Of a stretch of DNA of 27,205 nucleotides, positions 7,654 to 16,434 are shown piece by piece. The stretch spans positions 1 through 27,205 of the forward strand of contig CAWEHT010000346.1 of assembly GCA_963808455.1 (NCBI GenBank), read 5' to 3'. The notes beneath the pieces were generated by a model. That model did no database searches. It was not told the DNA's origin and saw nothing but the letters and a program-made list of their open reading frames with translations. A program made the position numbers and the translations under genes. The first letter of the stretch is position 1. Every line of letters starts with the position of its first letter. Source of the DNA: CAWEHT01 sp963808455 (GTDB taxonomy: Bacteria > Chloroflexota > Anaerolineae > CG2-30-64-16).

Positions 7654-7662
7654 ATTATACCA
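7654..7662 (-). promoter_or_regulatory. extended -10 promoter element
   Basis: On the minus strand this reads TGGTATAAT, a consensus -10 with the TGn extension. It would give a leader of nearly 200 nt for the membrane-protein gene starting at 7463 or 7448. No good -35 is present, as expected for extended -10 promoters. A GGGAATctcATTCCC stem lies just downstream in the leader (7635-7649). Confidence 0.5.
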
Positions 7663-7695
7663 TGTTCTGGATGACGGGCCTGCCCAAACGATCTG

Positions 7696-7724
7696 TTGAC
7701 TGTGCGCGAGCGCGCGAGTATCAT
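7696..7724 (+). promoter_or_regulatory. sigma-70 promoter of the ABC exporter gene
   Basis: TTGACT (7696-7701), a 17-bp spacer, and TATCAT (7719-7724) form a near-consensus promoter. Transcription would begin near 7731, giving a leader of about 58 nt before the ATG at 7789. The promoter lies within the longer in-frame extension starting at 7696, which argues against that upstream start. Confidence 0.7.
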
Positions 7725-7788
7725 GTCGAAGGCTGCCCCGGCGGGGCGCCCCATTGGAAATCATTTAGAGAGGAAATGGCATAGTCAT

Positions 7789-9993
7789 ATGTACGGTGGA
7801 GGCTGGTGGTCCTACATCCATTCCGACGAGGCTCAGGCCCACCCGCAGATCACGAAAAGCCTCGTGAGGCGCGTGGCAAGCTACGGGCGGCCCTACCTGC
7901 GTGGCATCACCGTCATGCTGGCCCTCATGGTCGTCATCACCCTTCTGAGCCTGATCCCGCCGCTCCTCATCCGCCAGCTCATCGATCGCGTGCTGCCGCA
8001 GCGCAACCTGCGCGAGCTGAACTGGCTGGCCCTGGCCATGATCGTCGTGCCGGTGGTCAGCGGGCTTCTGGGCGTATGGCAGCGCTACCTGAGCTCGGTG
8101 ATCGGCGAGGGCGTGATCTACGACCTGCGGCTGGCGCTCTACTCGCACTTGCAGCGTATGTCGCTGCGCTTCTTCACCAACACCAAGACGGGCGAGCTGA
8201 TGTCGCGGCTCAACAACGACGTGGGCGGCGCGCAGCAGGCGGTCAGCGGCACCATCGTGGACCTGCTGACCAACGTGATCACGCTCGTCAGCACCATGGC
8301 GATCATGCTAAGGCTGGAGTGGCGCCTCACCATCCTGGCGATCATGGTGCTGCCGCTTTTCCTGGTGCCCGTGCGCCTGCTGGGCAGGCGCGTGCGCGAC
8401 GTCGTGCGCACGCAGATGGTCCTGAACAGCGAGATGAACGCCATGATGGAGGAGACGCTCAACGTCAGCGGCGCCTTGCTGGTCAAGCTCTTCGGGCGTG
8501 TCCCGGGCGAGATCGCCCACTTCGGCGAGCGGTCCGCCGGCGTGCGCGACGCCGGCATCGAGCAGGCCACGCTCATGCGCTGGTTCTTCCTGATCGTCAG
8601 CCTGGTCAGCGCCGTCGGCACGGCTCTGGTCTTCTGGGTCGGTGGCATGCTGGTGCTGCGCGGGACGGGCTTCACCATCGGCACCATCGTGGCCTTCACC
8701 GCCTATCTGGGCATGCTGTACGGCCCCCTGTCCGCCCTCAGCAACACGCGGGTCAGCTTCGACAGCTCGGTCGTGAGCTTCGAGCGCGTCTTCGAGGTGC
8801 TCGACCTGCCGGTCGAGATCGAGGAGCGACCTGGCGCCCTCGCCCTCTCCGAAGTGCGCGGCGCTGTGCGGTTCCAGGACGTTTCCTTCAGCTACCGGCT
8901 CGGCGAGAGCGCCGCCGGATTCCGCGGCCGCCGGGCTGGCCGACGTGGTGCGTTGGGGCGGCTGGGGCATCGTGCGCGCGCGCGGCCGCCGCTCTCGCAG
9001 CAAGCCGGGCGCGGTGGCCGTCCGGCAGCGTCCGCCCGCTACCGCCCGCACCTCGCCACGGCCGGCGAAAACGAGGGAATAGGAAATAGGAAACAGGGAA
9101 TAGGCCCTATTTCCTCGCCCGGCACCCCCCGCCGCAAAGGGGCCGACGGCGTAGGACGCGGCGAGGAAGACCCCGGCAGCGGGAACGGGGCGCCGGGAAC
9201 TGGCGCTGCTCCCTATTCCCTGCTCCCTGCTCCCTCGGTAGGGAGGCTCGCGCTCGACGGCGTCTCGTTCGACGTGCAGCCCGGGCAGCTCGCCGCCCTG
9301 GTGGGGCCAAGCGGTGCCGGGAAAACCACCATCACTTACCTGCTGCCCCGCCTGTACGATCCGACCAGCGGCTGCATCACCATCGACGGGCACGACGTGC
9401 GCGATCTGACGCTCGAAACGCTGGCCCAGCGGATCGGGATGGTCACGCAGGAGACCTACCTTTTCCACGACACCATCCGGGCGAACCTGCTCTACGCCCG
9501 TCCCGATGCCAGTGCTGAGGCGATCGAGGCCGCCTGCCGGGCCGCCAACATCCACGACTTCGTGGCCGAGCTGCCCGACGGCTACGACACGTTGGTCGGC
9601 AATCGCGGCTACCGGCTGTCGGGCGGCGAGAAACAGCGCCTGGCCATCGCCCGCGTGATCCTCAAAGACCCGCGCATCCTGGTGCTGGACGAGGCCACCT
9701 CCTCCCTCGACAGCCAGTCGGAGGCGCTGATCCAACAGGCTTTGGAGCGCATCATGCAAGGTCGCACCAGCCTGGTCATCGCCCACCGGCTCAGCACCAT
9801 CCTGGCAGCCGACAAGATCCTGGTAATGGATCACGGCCATCTCGTCGAGCAAGGCACGCACGCCGAGCTGCTTGCGCGCGGAGGGCTCTACGCGCTGCTT
9901 TACGAGACCCAGTTCCGCTACGGGCACCTGGAGCAAGCCGGGCAGGCAGGCCAGTTCCCGGCTGATCTGGAGCCACCCGAAGCCGTTGATTGA
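7789..9993 (+). CDS. ABC exporter, fused permease and ATPase, with an internal insertion
   Basis: This 734-residue half-transporter (type IV ABC exporter, MsbA/LmrA-like) should work as a dimer in the cytoplasmic membrane; its substrate is unknown. A six-helix transmembrane domain occupies about residues 40-340 (ITVMLALMVVITLLSLIPPLLIRQLIDRVLP near the start). The ATPase domain has VRFQDVSFSYR (A-loop), GPSGAGKTT (Walker A, about 506-514), QETYLF (Q-loop), LSGGEKQRLAIAR (signature), ILVLDEATSSLD (Walker B) and IAHRLS (H-loop). All motifs are intact. About 111 residues unrelated to the family lie between the A-loop strand and ALDGVSFDV (8911-9243), encoded partly by a repeat. The start MYGGGWW follows AGAGAGGA. 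It appears monocistronic. Confidence 0.93.
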   Translation: MYGGGWWSYIHSDEAQAHPQITKSLVRRVASYGRPYLRGITVMLALMVVITLLSLIPPLLIRQLIDRVLPQRNLRELNWLALAMIVVPVVSGLLGVWQRYLSSVIGEGVIYDLRLALYSHLQRMSLRFFTNTKTGELMSRLNNDVGGAQQAVSGTIVDLLTNVITLVSTMAIMLRLEWRLTILAIMVLPLFLVPVRLLGRRVRDVVRTQMVLNSEMNAMMEETLNVSGALLVKLFGRVPGEIAHFGERSAGVRDAGIEQATLMRWFFLIVSLVSAVGTALVFWVGGMLVLRGTGFTIGTIVAFTAYLGMLYGPLSALSNTRVSFDSSVVSFERVFEVLDLPVEIEERPGALALSEVRGAVRFQDVSFSYRLGESAAGFRGRRAGRRGALGRLGHRARARPPLSQQAGRGGRPAASARYRPHLATAGENEGIGNRKQGIGPISSPGTPRRKGADGVGRGEEDPGSGNGAPGTGAAPYSLLPAPSVGRLALDGVSFDVQPGQLAALVGPSGAGKTTITYLLPRLYDPTSGCITIDGHDVRDLTLETLAQRIGMVTQETYLFHDTIRANLLYARPDASAEAIEAACRAANIHDFVAELPDGYDTLVGNRGYRLSGGEKQRLAIARVILKDPRILVLDEATSSLDSQSEALIQQALERIMQGRTSLVIAHRLSTILAADKILVMDHGHLVEQGTHAELLARGGLYALLYETQFRYGHLEQAGQAGQFPADLEPPEAVD
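9071..9236 (+). repeat. inverted-repeat insertion inside the ABC gene
   Basis: The left arm has GAGGGAATAGG with further GGAATAGG/GGAAACAGG units (9071-9103). The right arm CTCCCTATTCCCTGCTCCC (from about 9210) ends in the complementary CTCCCTC. An inner pair TTTCCTCGCC/GGCGAGGAA (9110-9119 and 9159-9167) allows further pairing. It is read in frame as Gly/Ile/Asn/Pro-rich residues in a place where ABC ATPases have only a short loop. It looks like a small non-autonomous repeat tolerated by the reading frame. Confidence 0.6.
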
Positions 9994-10194
9994 GTGGGCC
10001 GCCATCGGCTCGCAGCGTTTGCCCGTGGCCCCGGACGGCGTCCCATGGCGCGCGCCCGCCCGTGCGTTCACCGCCTATATTTTTCCTGCGGGGGCACTTG
10101 CCCCCAGTTGCATGAGCAGGGAAGGCCTTCGGTGGCAGCGTCTGTCAGGCCGACCGCAGTGCAAAGGTCGTGTGAACGGAACCACCAACGCCGT

Positions 10195-10280
10195 GGCGGG
10201 ACGCCAGCGACGAAGTCCCCGCAGGGGGAGCAGCCGTCTGCGTGTCACCGAAAAGGCTCCCTTCTTCTACACCTGCCACC
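10195..10280 (+). repeat. dispersed intergenic repeat, copy B
   Basis: This matches copy A (6681-6765, opposite strand) at roughly 80% over about 70 nt, with the shared core GTGTCACCGAAA and upstream GCGACGAAG. Its 3' flank, TTCCTTCGCCGGCGCCGG, also resembles 6928-6948. Confidence 0.5.
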
Positions 10281-10393
10281 ACGCGCGGCCGGCGCGCGCG
10301 TTCCTTCGCCGGCGCCGGGCCAGCCGCGGCGTGAGGCATCCGGGCGGTTCTGGGACCTTGTGCCGCCCAGGCCCCCCGCTTTTCGTAGTAGCA

Positions 10394-10420
10394 GCAGGGC
10401 ACAGGGGCCCTGTGCCCTGC
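10394..10420. repeat. 27-bp near-perfect palindrome
   Basis: GCAGGGCACAGGG and CCCTGTGCCCTGC are perfect 13-bp arms around one central G. It lies about 400 bp after the ABC stop and 190 bp before the GntR promoter. It could be a bidirectional terminator stem or a protein-binding site. No U-run follows on either side. Confidence 0.6.
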
Positions 10421-10608
10421 CAGGGCCATTCAAATGGTTCACACCGGTCCCAGCGCGCCCGGCGTAACGCCCAAATTCGAGCCATTTTCGTTATAGCATC
10501 CACAATGGCTTCCCCCTAGCTTTATGACGAGTCCGGGCTTGTGTGGCCCCGCCCTGCCACACAATGAGGGCCGTATCCCACGCGGCCCCCAACTCAGTCG
10601 CGTCCAGC

Positions 10609-10637
10609 TTGACAAGCGAGCCGGAATATGATAAAAA
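10609..10637 (+). promoter_or_regulatory. putative promoter of the GntR regulator
   Basis: TTGACA (10609-10614) is a perfect -35. With 17 bp spacing the -10 would be TAAAAA (10632-10637), which is weak but AT-rich. The leader to the ATG at 10778 would be about 135 nt. Confidence 0.45.
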
Positions 10638-10658
10638 CTATCTGCAGGCGCATAACTA

Positions 10659-10669
10659 CAGAATTTCTG
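10659..10669 (+). promoter_or_regulatory. possible operator palindrome near the GntR promoter
   Basis: CAGAATTTCTG is a perfect 11-bp palindrome about 20 bp after the predicted transcription start. It is in the right place for autoregulation by the GntR protein. Only one copy is seen, so support is thin. Confidence 0.25.
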
Positions 10670-10777
10670 ATATTCGTGCATTTGCTTGGCGCCTCACCGG
10701 GGCCAGCCCGTTCCCGCCGCAATGCCCGGCCGGGCCCGGACCACAGGGAGTGCTGATAGCGAGGGGGCACAACAGCC

Positions 10778-11446
10778 ATGCGCATGCGAAACAGCCTGGT
10801 CGATGAGACTGCCGAACATCTGCGGCAGATGGTGCTGGGTGGCAAGCTCTCTCCCGGCGATTACTTGCCGCCCCAGAAGGAGCTCGCCGCCGAGCTCGAG
10901 GTCGGCGCCTCTACCATCCACGAGGCCGTCCAGATCCTGGTCGCGGTCGGGCTGCTCCAGTCACACCCCGGCAAGGGGACCTGGGTGCGCCGCGACGCCC
11001 TCGACGGACTGATCCGCCCCGACGCGGTCAGGGCGCGCCTCGGAGAACTGAACGCCCGTTCTCTCGTGGAGGCCCACGCCGTCATCGAGGTAGCTCTCAC
11101 CGAAATGGCTGCCAGCCGCGCCTCACCCGAGGAGATCGGCACCATCAGCAGCGCTCTGGAGGGCATGCGGCAAAGCCTCGGCGACACGTCCGCCTTCGTC
11201 AAAGCGGACCTGGAATTCCACACGGGGGTGGCCGTGGCAGGCCACAACGACCTGCTGGCCCAGTTCTACCAGCTGGCACGCACCCTCCTCGAAGAGATCA
11301 TCATCGAGCTCGTGTCTTTGCCGGCAGTGAAAGAGGAGTCTGTGCGCATCCAGGCTGCCATCCTGAGCACTATCGAAAGGCACGACGTGCCGGCCGCCCG
11401 CCGCGCTGCCGAGGAGCACATGCGTTACATCGAATATCTGCTTTGA
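10778..11446 (+). CDS. GntR-family (FadR subfamily) transcriptional regulator
   Basis: This 222-residue protein has an N-terminal winged helix-turn-helix (about 6-75): LVDETAEHLRQMVLGGKLSPGDYLPPQKELAAELEVGASTIHEAVQILVAVGLLQSHPGKGTWV is the classic GntR pattern. It is followed by an all-helical FCD ligand domain (about 85-215), with the D-x-x-FH motif in KADLEFHTGVAVAGHN. FCD regulators sense carboxylic or amino acids and usually repress neighbouring catabolic genes. Gene order suggests it controls the hydrolase, methyltransferase and racemase genes at 11505-16310. AGGGGG lies about 10 bases before the ATG. Confidence 0.93.
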   Translation: MRMRNSLVDETAEHLRQMVLGGKLSPGDYLPPQKELAAELEVGASTIHEAVQILVAVGLLQSHPGKGTWVRRDALDGLIRPDAVRARLGELNARSLVEAHAVIEVALTEMAASRASPEEIGTISSALEGMRQSLGDTSAFVKADLEFHTGVAVAGHNDLLAQFYQLARTLLEEIIIELVSLPAVKEESVRIQAAILSTIERHDVPAARRAAEEHMRYIEYLL

Positions 11447-11504
11447 AGCTCGCCCCATACCTTTCACGCCGGGGTCCCGCAATGGAAGGAGCGGCCGCTG
11501 CGCC

Positions 11505-12060
11505 ATGGCGTCCGTAACTGTGCTGATCGAAGGCTATTATGTCCCGGGCGCCCCTGCCCACGCTTGCTCAACCGTCGTGCTCGTGCGCGCCGGGGAGCAG
11601 GTCATCGTGGTCAACCCGGGCACCGTCCCGGAGCCGCGTTCCCTCCTGGACCGGCTCGAGCGAGGGGGTGGCCGCCGGTGACGTGACCCTCGTGATCCTG
11701 ACTCACGCGCACACCGATCACTCCCGGCAGGCGGGCTTGTTCCCGGCCACGCGCCTGCCGCGATGCCTGGGGCACGTGGCAGGGAGATGCCTGGGACAGG
11801 TCCCCGGGCCCCATCAGCCCTGACGTCGAGCTGGTGCGCACGCCCGGCCATTCTGATGACAGCCTCTGCGTGTTCGTGCGCACGTCCGAAGGTGGAGATA
11901 CGCGATCTGCGGCGACGTGATCTACGACGCCGCCGGCCTGGCCGCGGTCAACCCCTTCGCGGCCGATCCGGATCGGCTGCGTGCCAGCCGGGCGCTGGTG
12001 CTGGACCGCGCCGATTTCATCGTGCCCGGCCACGGGCCGATGTTCAAAGTTCAGAAGTAA
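11505..12060 (+). pseudogene. metallo-beta-lactamase-fold hydrolase, frameshifted
   Basis: Reading MASVTVLIEGYYVPG from ATG 11505 gives the first beta strands. The frame breaks at a run of five G (11664-11668), again near 11755-11766, and again near 11893-11900. Pieced together it carries the family's metal-binding motifs in order: THAHTDHS (HxHxDH), a GHSDDS loop, CGDVIYD and PGHGP. The total is about 185 residues, short but complete for a minimal metallo-hydrolase. The substrate is unknown. It starts 59 bases after the GntR stop and ends 40 bases before the first methyltransferase. With three indels in 550 bp it is either decayed or poorly sequenced. Confidence 0.7.
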
Positions 12061-12100
12061 GACAACCCTGGATAGATACCTACAAAGGAGCGAAGAAACC

Positions 12101-13583
12101 ATGAAGTCTGCCGCACGTCCCGCCGCGACCGCTAATTCCGTCGCTTTCGCGTCGCCGCAGTTCGCGGTGCTTTCCGAGAGCCAGATCCGCGATCTGCACC
12201 TCGCCGCGCTGGAGGTCTTGCGCCGCACCGGCCTGCGATTCTTCCATCGCGAGGCACTCGATATGTTGGCCAAGGCCGGCGCCTTCGTGTCTGACGGCAA
12301 CCTGGTCAAGTTCCCCGCCGCCATGATCGAGGATGCCCTCGCCACAGTACCCGGCCGCATCGTCATGTGCAACCGCGACGGTGCCCCGGCCATGTACCTC
12401 GAAGGCACCAGGAACTACTTCGGCACCGGCTCGGACTGTTTGAACTACCTCGACCCTGACACCGGCGCCCACCGCACCTTTACCCAGGCCGACATCGCGG
12501 CCGGCTATCGGCTCTGTGACGCGCTGCCGAACATCCATTTCGTGATGTCCATCGGCATCCCGAGGGACGTGCCCGATCACGCTGCCTACGACGTGCAGAT
12601 GGCTTCGATGCTGGAGAACACTACCAAGCCGATCGTGTTCGTGACCGACGACCGGGCCACCTGCCGACACGCGCCATCGACATGGCCGCGGCGGTCGCCG
12701 GCGGATACGAGGCCCTGACCGAGCAGCAGCACATCCTGCTCTACTCCGAGCCGAGCTCCCCGCTCAAGCAGTCCGACACGGCCATCGACAAGCTGCTGCT
12801 GATGGCCGACTATAGCCTGCCGGTGGTCCATTCCCCCGGCCCGCAGATGGGCGCCACGGCACCGATCACCATGGCCGGCGGCCTGGTCATGTCGGTGGCG
12901 GAGATCCTCAGCAGCGTCGCGATCCATCAATTACGCCGCCCGCGGCACGCCGTTCGTTTTCGGGGCCGGGCTGCACCACATGGACATGGGCTCGATGCGA
13001 GATCTGCTACGCCTCGCCCGAGTTCCAGCTCACCAAGGCTGCAGTAGCGCAGCTCGGCCGCTGGTACGGCATCCCCACCTGGGGCTATGCCGGCTGCTCC
13101 GACGCCAAGATCATGGACGAGCAGGCCGCAGCCGAGGCCACCCTCTCGGTTACCATGGCCAGGCTCACCGGCGCCAACCTGATCCACGACGTCGGCTACA
13201 TGGAAAGCGGCCTGACGACCTCCTACGAGATGATCGTGCTGACCGACGAGCTGGTGGCCATGACCGATCACATTATGAAAGGCATCGAGGTCAACGCCGA
13301 GACCCTCCTGGTCGACGAGCTCGACGCGGTCGGCCCGGGTGGCCAGTTCCTGGGGACCGAGGCCACCTTGAAGCACTACCGCGACTTCTGGTTCCCGAGC
13401 CTGCTCGATCGCAAGATCCGCCCGCAATGGCTGGAAGCGGGCGCGACCACGCTGGGGCAACGCCTGAACGAGAAGGTCCGGCGCCTGATCCACGAGCACC
13501 GGCCAAAGCAGCTGGCGCCGGAGGCCGCCCGGCGTGTGCAGGAAATCGTGGCGGAAGCCATGCGCGAGCCGGCCGCAGCCTGA
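12101..13583 (+). pseudogene. MttB-family (trimethylamine methyltransferase-like) protein, frameshifted
   Basis: From MKSAARPA the frame covers the N-terminal half (LHLAALEVLRRTGLRF, GTGSDCLNYLDPDTG, NIHFVMSIGIPRDVPDH). It breaks near 12672, 12925 and 12998, and continues as YSEPSSPLKQSDTAIDKLL, GTPFVFGAGLHHMDMGSM, SPEFQLTKAAVAQLGRWYGI, TWGYAGCSDAKIMDEQAAAE and LIHDVGYMESGLTTSYEMIV. Joined length is about 493 residues, normal for the TIM-barrel family that moves a methyl group from a quaternary or tertiary amine to a corrinoid protein. No in-frame TAG was met, so it belongs with the non-pyrrolysine (MtgB/MtpB-type) members. AAAGGAG precedes the start by about 12 bases. Confidence 0.85.
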
Positions 13584-13601
13584 TCCTCAGACCAATCGAC
13601 C

Positions 13602-13649
13602 GGCAAGGTGCCGGCGCCGTCCTGGGCAGTCCGGCGCCGGCACCTTGCC
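13602..13649 (+). promoter_or_regulatory. 18-bp perfect stem-loop between two methyltransferase genes
   Basis: GGCAAGGTGCCGGCGCCG (13602-13619) and its exact complement at 13632-13649 flank a 12-nt loop. It fills most of the 80-bp gap between the two MttB-family genes and ends 14 bases before the second start. No U-run follows, so a differential-expression or mRNA-stability element is more likely than a standard terminator. Confidence 0.65.
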
Positions 13650-13663
13650 CCATGTGAGGGCCG

Positions 13664-15100
13664 ATGTCCCACGTGTTCCACATCCTGTCTGGCCCGCAGC
13701 GGCAGAGGATCGCCGGCGCCGCGTTCCGAATTTTAGCGAAGGTGGGCGTCCGGCTGACCGAGCCGGCCGCGCGCGCCCTGCTGGCCGGGGCCGGCGCCAG
13801 GCTCGCCGGTGACCGGGCCTACTTTCCCTCTGCTTTGATCGAGAGGGCGCTCTCTACTGTGCCCCACAGCATCGCGATCTACAAGCGTGACGGCGTCCTT
13901 GCGATGCGCCTCGAGCACGAGGAAGCCTATTTCGGGGCGCACACCGACGCGCCCGACGTGCTCGATCCTGCCTCGGGCCTCCGCCGGCCATGCCGCGTGG
14001 AGGACGTGCAGCGCAACGTGCGGCTGATCGACGCCATGGAACGCATCAGCTTCACCACCGCTTCGGGGCTGATCGCCGATTGCCCGCCCGAGCTTGCCGA
14101 TCGGGTCGCGCTGGCGCAATGCCTGGAAGGCTCGCACAAGCCAGTGCTCGCCATGCCGATCTCACTCCAGGCCCTCGTCGAATGCAGGGAAATGGCCGCT
14201 TTGGCCGCCGGCGGCGAGGTTGCCCTGCGCGAGAAGCCGTCGATGATCGTGTATGCCGAGCCCGTATCGCCCCTATCGCACCCCGATGAGTCGATCCGCA
14301 AGCTCCTCTACTCCGCGGCCCAAGGCATCCCCATCGCCTACGTGCCCTACGCCGCCCAGGGCGGCACGGCGCCCCTGAGCCAGGCCGGGATCATCGCCCA
14401 GCTCTGCGCCGAATCGCTGAGCGCCCTGGTGATCCACCAGCTAAGCCAACCGGCAGCGCCGTTCATATTCGGGGGCATGGCTTCGGTGATGGATATGCGC
14501 ACGACGATCTTCAGCTACGGAGCCCCGGAATTTCAGCTCGGCAACAGCCTGATGGCCGAGATGGCCCACCATTTCGGGGCACCGAACTTCGGCACGGCCG
14601 GCACCAGCGATGCCCAGGGCTTCGACGGCCAGGCCCTGCTGGAGGCGACTTCGTCGTGCCTCATGGCCCTCCTCTCAGGGGCGCAGCTGGTCCACGACGT
14701 CGGCCTCCTCGGCAACGCGACGGTGGTGGTGCCCGAGATGATCGTGGCAACCGACGAGATCATCGCCATGCTGCAGCATCTCCTGCGCCCGGTCCCTGTC
14801 AACGACGCCTCGCTCTCTCTCGACTTGTTCGGCGACGCGGGCCACACGGGGAACTTCGTCATGCAGCCGCATACTCTGGCGCACCTGCGCGACATCTGGT
14901 ATCCTGCGCTCTTGTACCGGCGCGGCTCCAAGGCCTGGGCCGCGGGCAATGGGGAGTCCTTCGAGCGACGGGTCAACGCTCGCACGCGCGATATCCTGGC
15001 AAAAGAGGCCCCGCCTCTGCTGTCGCCAGACCGCGTGGCCGGCATCGACCAGATCCTGAAGAGTGCGGCCTTAGCCCACGCCCTGGGAACCCGGGAATGA
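13664..15100 (+). CDS. MttB-family methyltransferase, non-pyrrolysine, intact
   Basis: This 478-residue TIM-barrel protein is similar throughout to the preceding broken gene but clearly distinct. Shared blocks are FRILAKVGVRL, AYFGAHTDAPDVLDPASG, VYAEPVSPLSHPDESIRKLL, GGMASVMDMRTTIFSYGAPEF, GTAGTSDAQGFDGQALLEA and LVHDVGLLGNATVVVPEMIV. It contains no in-frame amber codon, unlike authentic trimethylamine MttB. Characterised relatives (MtgB for glycine betaine, MtpB for proline betaine) demethylate quaternary amines onto a corrinoid protein, which is not encoded in this window. GAGGG lies just before the ATG. The neighbouring racemase-like gene favours a proline-type substrate; that is inference. 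Confidence 0.92.
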   Translation: MSHVFHILSGPQRQRIAGAAFRILAKVGVRLTEPAARALLAGAGARLAGDRAYFPSALIERALSTVPHSIAIYKRDGVLAMRLEHEEAYFGAHTDAPDVLDPASGLRRPCRVEDVQRNVRLIDAMERISFTTASGLIADCPPELADRVALAQCLEGSHKPVLAMPISLQALVECREMAALAAGGEVALREKPSMIVYAEPVSPLSHPDESIRKLLYSAAQGIPIAYVPYAAQGGTAPLSQAGIIAQLCAESLSALVIHQLSQPAAPFIFGGMASVMDMRTTIFSYGAPEFQLGNSLMAEMAHHFGAPNFGTAGTSDAQGFDGQALLEATSSCLMALLSGAQLVHDVGLLGNATVVVPEMIVATDEIIAMLQHLLRPVPVNDASLSLDLFGDAGHTGNFVMQPHTLAHLRDIWYPALLYRRGSKAWAAGNGESFERRVNARTRDILAKEAPPLLSPDRVAGIDQILKSAALAHALGTRE

Positions 15101-15163
15101 GGAGAACGTTCCACACCCTGCCCTCTGTCGGCGGGGATCAGTCTCGCCCTGGGAGGATACAGC

Positions 15164-16310
15164 ATGGCTACGTTCGTCAAAACCATCTCGACCGTCGACT
15201 CTCACACGGCCGGTGAATGCACCCGCCTGATCACGAGCGGCCTGCCGCCTATCCAGGGCCGGACGCTCCCTGAAAAACTGCAGCACGCCGCCAGCTCGCT
15301 CCCCTGGGTGCCCGGGCTGCTCATGCTCAAGCCGCGCGGCCACCGCGACATGTTCGGCGCCATACTGGTTCCCCCCTGCGACCCTGGCGCCGATGTCGGG
15401 CTGATCTTCGTCGACAACCAGCACTTTGAGCCGATGTGCGGTCACGGGGTCATCGGCGCCGTCACCTGCCTCCTCAAGATGGGCGTCTTTCCCATGCAAG
15501 AGCCCGTCACGGCGCTCACGCTGGATACCGCCGCCGGCCTGGTGCGCGCAAGCGCTGCGGTCGCCGACGGGCGCGTGGTTTCGGTCACCTTCGAGAACGC
15601 CCCCGCCTTCCTCTGGGCACGCGACGTGTGCCTGGCTCTGCCCGGCCATGCGCAGCGCGGGACCGTCCCCATCACCGTCAACATCGCCTTCGGAGGCAAC
15701 TTCTTCGTCCTGGTCGATGCCGCGCAGCTCGCGGAGCTCCCCGAAGGGAATCTGGCAGCCTCGCAACAGGATGGGCTCGCCCTTGCTCCCAGGCAACGCG
15801 CACGAGCTGGCAGCGCTCGGCATGCGCATCTTGCAGGCGGCCAACGAACAGCTGGCCGTGCGCCACCCCGACTTACCGCACATTGCCAGCATCATCGACC
15901 TTCGGTTCTATGTCGCGCCGGGCGAGCCCGGCGCCGACAGCCGCAACGTCGTCGTGCTCGGTGACCACATGGTCAACCGCTCGCCGTGCGGCACCGGCAC
16001 CTGCGCCGAGCTGGCCCTCCGCTATGCCCGCGGCCAGCTGCGCATCGGGCAACCGTGGGTCGTCGAGAGCATCATCGGCACGCGCTTCACGGGCCTGGTG
16101 GCTGCCGAGACCCACGTCGGCGCCGGGCCCGAGACGCGGCCGGCCATCATCCCCCACATCACCGGCAGCGCCTACATCACCGGGCTACACCAATTCGTGC
16201 TGGACCCTCGCGACCCATTTCCCCAGGGATTTGCGCTTGGCGCCACATCCCACATTCCCAACACCTCCCCAACCCCTCCTGAACAACTTCTGAACACCAA
16301 CCGGCTATAG
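15164..16310 (+). pseudogene. proline racemase / hydroxyproline epimerase family protein, frameshifted
   Basis: From MATFVKTISTVDSHTAGE the first frame carries the family signature DSHTAGE and the first catalytic Cys in MCGHGVIG (about residue 92). Around 15770-15795 the frame shifts by one base and continues LLPGNAHELAALGMRIL, the second Cys in SPCGTGTCAELA, and a C-terminal GFTGLVAAET-like strand (TRFTGLVAAETHVG). Both catalytic Cys residues are present. This fits a racemase or 4-hydroxyproline 2-epimerase and not the 3-hydroxyproline dehydratases, which replace one Cys. Joined length is about 380 residues, slightly above the usual 310-340. GGGAGGA precedes the ATG. Located 63 bases after the methyltransferase, it is probably co-transcribed. 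Confidence 0.85.
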
Positions 16311-16319
16311 TTCAACCAA

Positions 16320-16385
16320 GGTCCCAGATGACGGGTTCTTTGATCCGACGCAGTTTTTCAGATCAATCATCCTCCATCTGGGATC
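16320..16385 (+). terminator. nested inverted repeat after the racemase gene
   Basis: GGTCCCAGATG (16320-16330) pairs with CATCTGGGATC (16375-16385) at 10 of 11 positions. Inside lie TTGATC and GATCAA, allowing a second stem, plus a T-rich stretch. It starts ten bases after the racemase stop and ends 50 bases before the next gene, fitting a transcription boundary. Confidence 0.45.
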
Positions 16386-16434
16386 TGGTCCGCCGGCCCT
16401 CCGGCAACCGACTACGCGGCAAGAGGATCACTCC

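Larger units (their letters stand above)
9994..10608. other. long intergenic region after the ABC gene
   Basis: I see no convincing gene here; the open frames are GC-driven and low complexity. It holds repeat copy B (10195-10280) and a 27-bp palindrome (10394-10420), both listed separately. A short degenerate frame at GTG 10242 behind GGGGGAG mirrors the start region of the membrane gene ending at 5903. Confidence 0.5.

Noticed and set aside
7806..9089. Long Arg/Ala-rich frame overlapping the ABC gene
   Set aside because: It is a frame-shifted shadow of the transporter gene with no domain.
12101..15100. Pyrrolysine-containing trimethylamine methyltransferases
   Set aside because: No in-frame TAG was found in either gene when the frames were pieced together. 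Breaks are indels, not amber codons.
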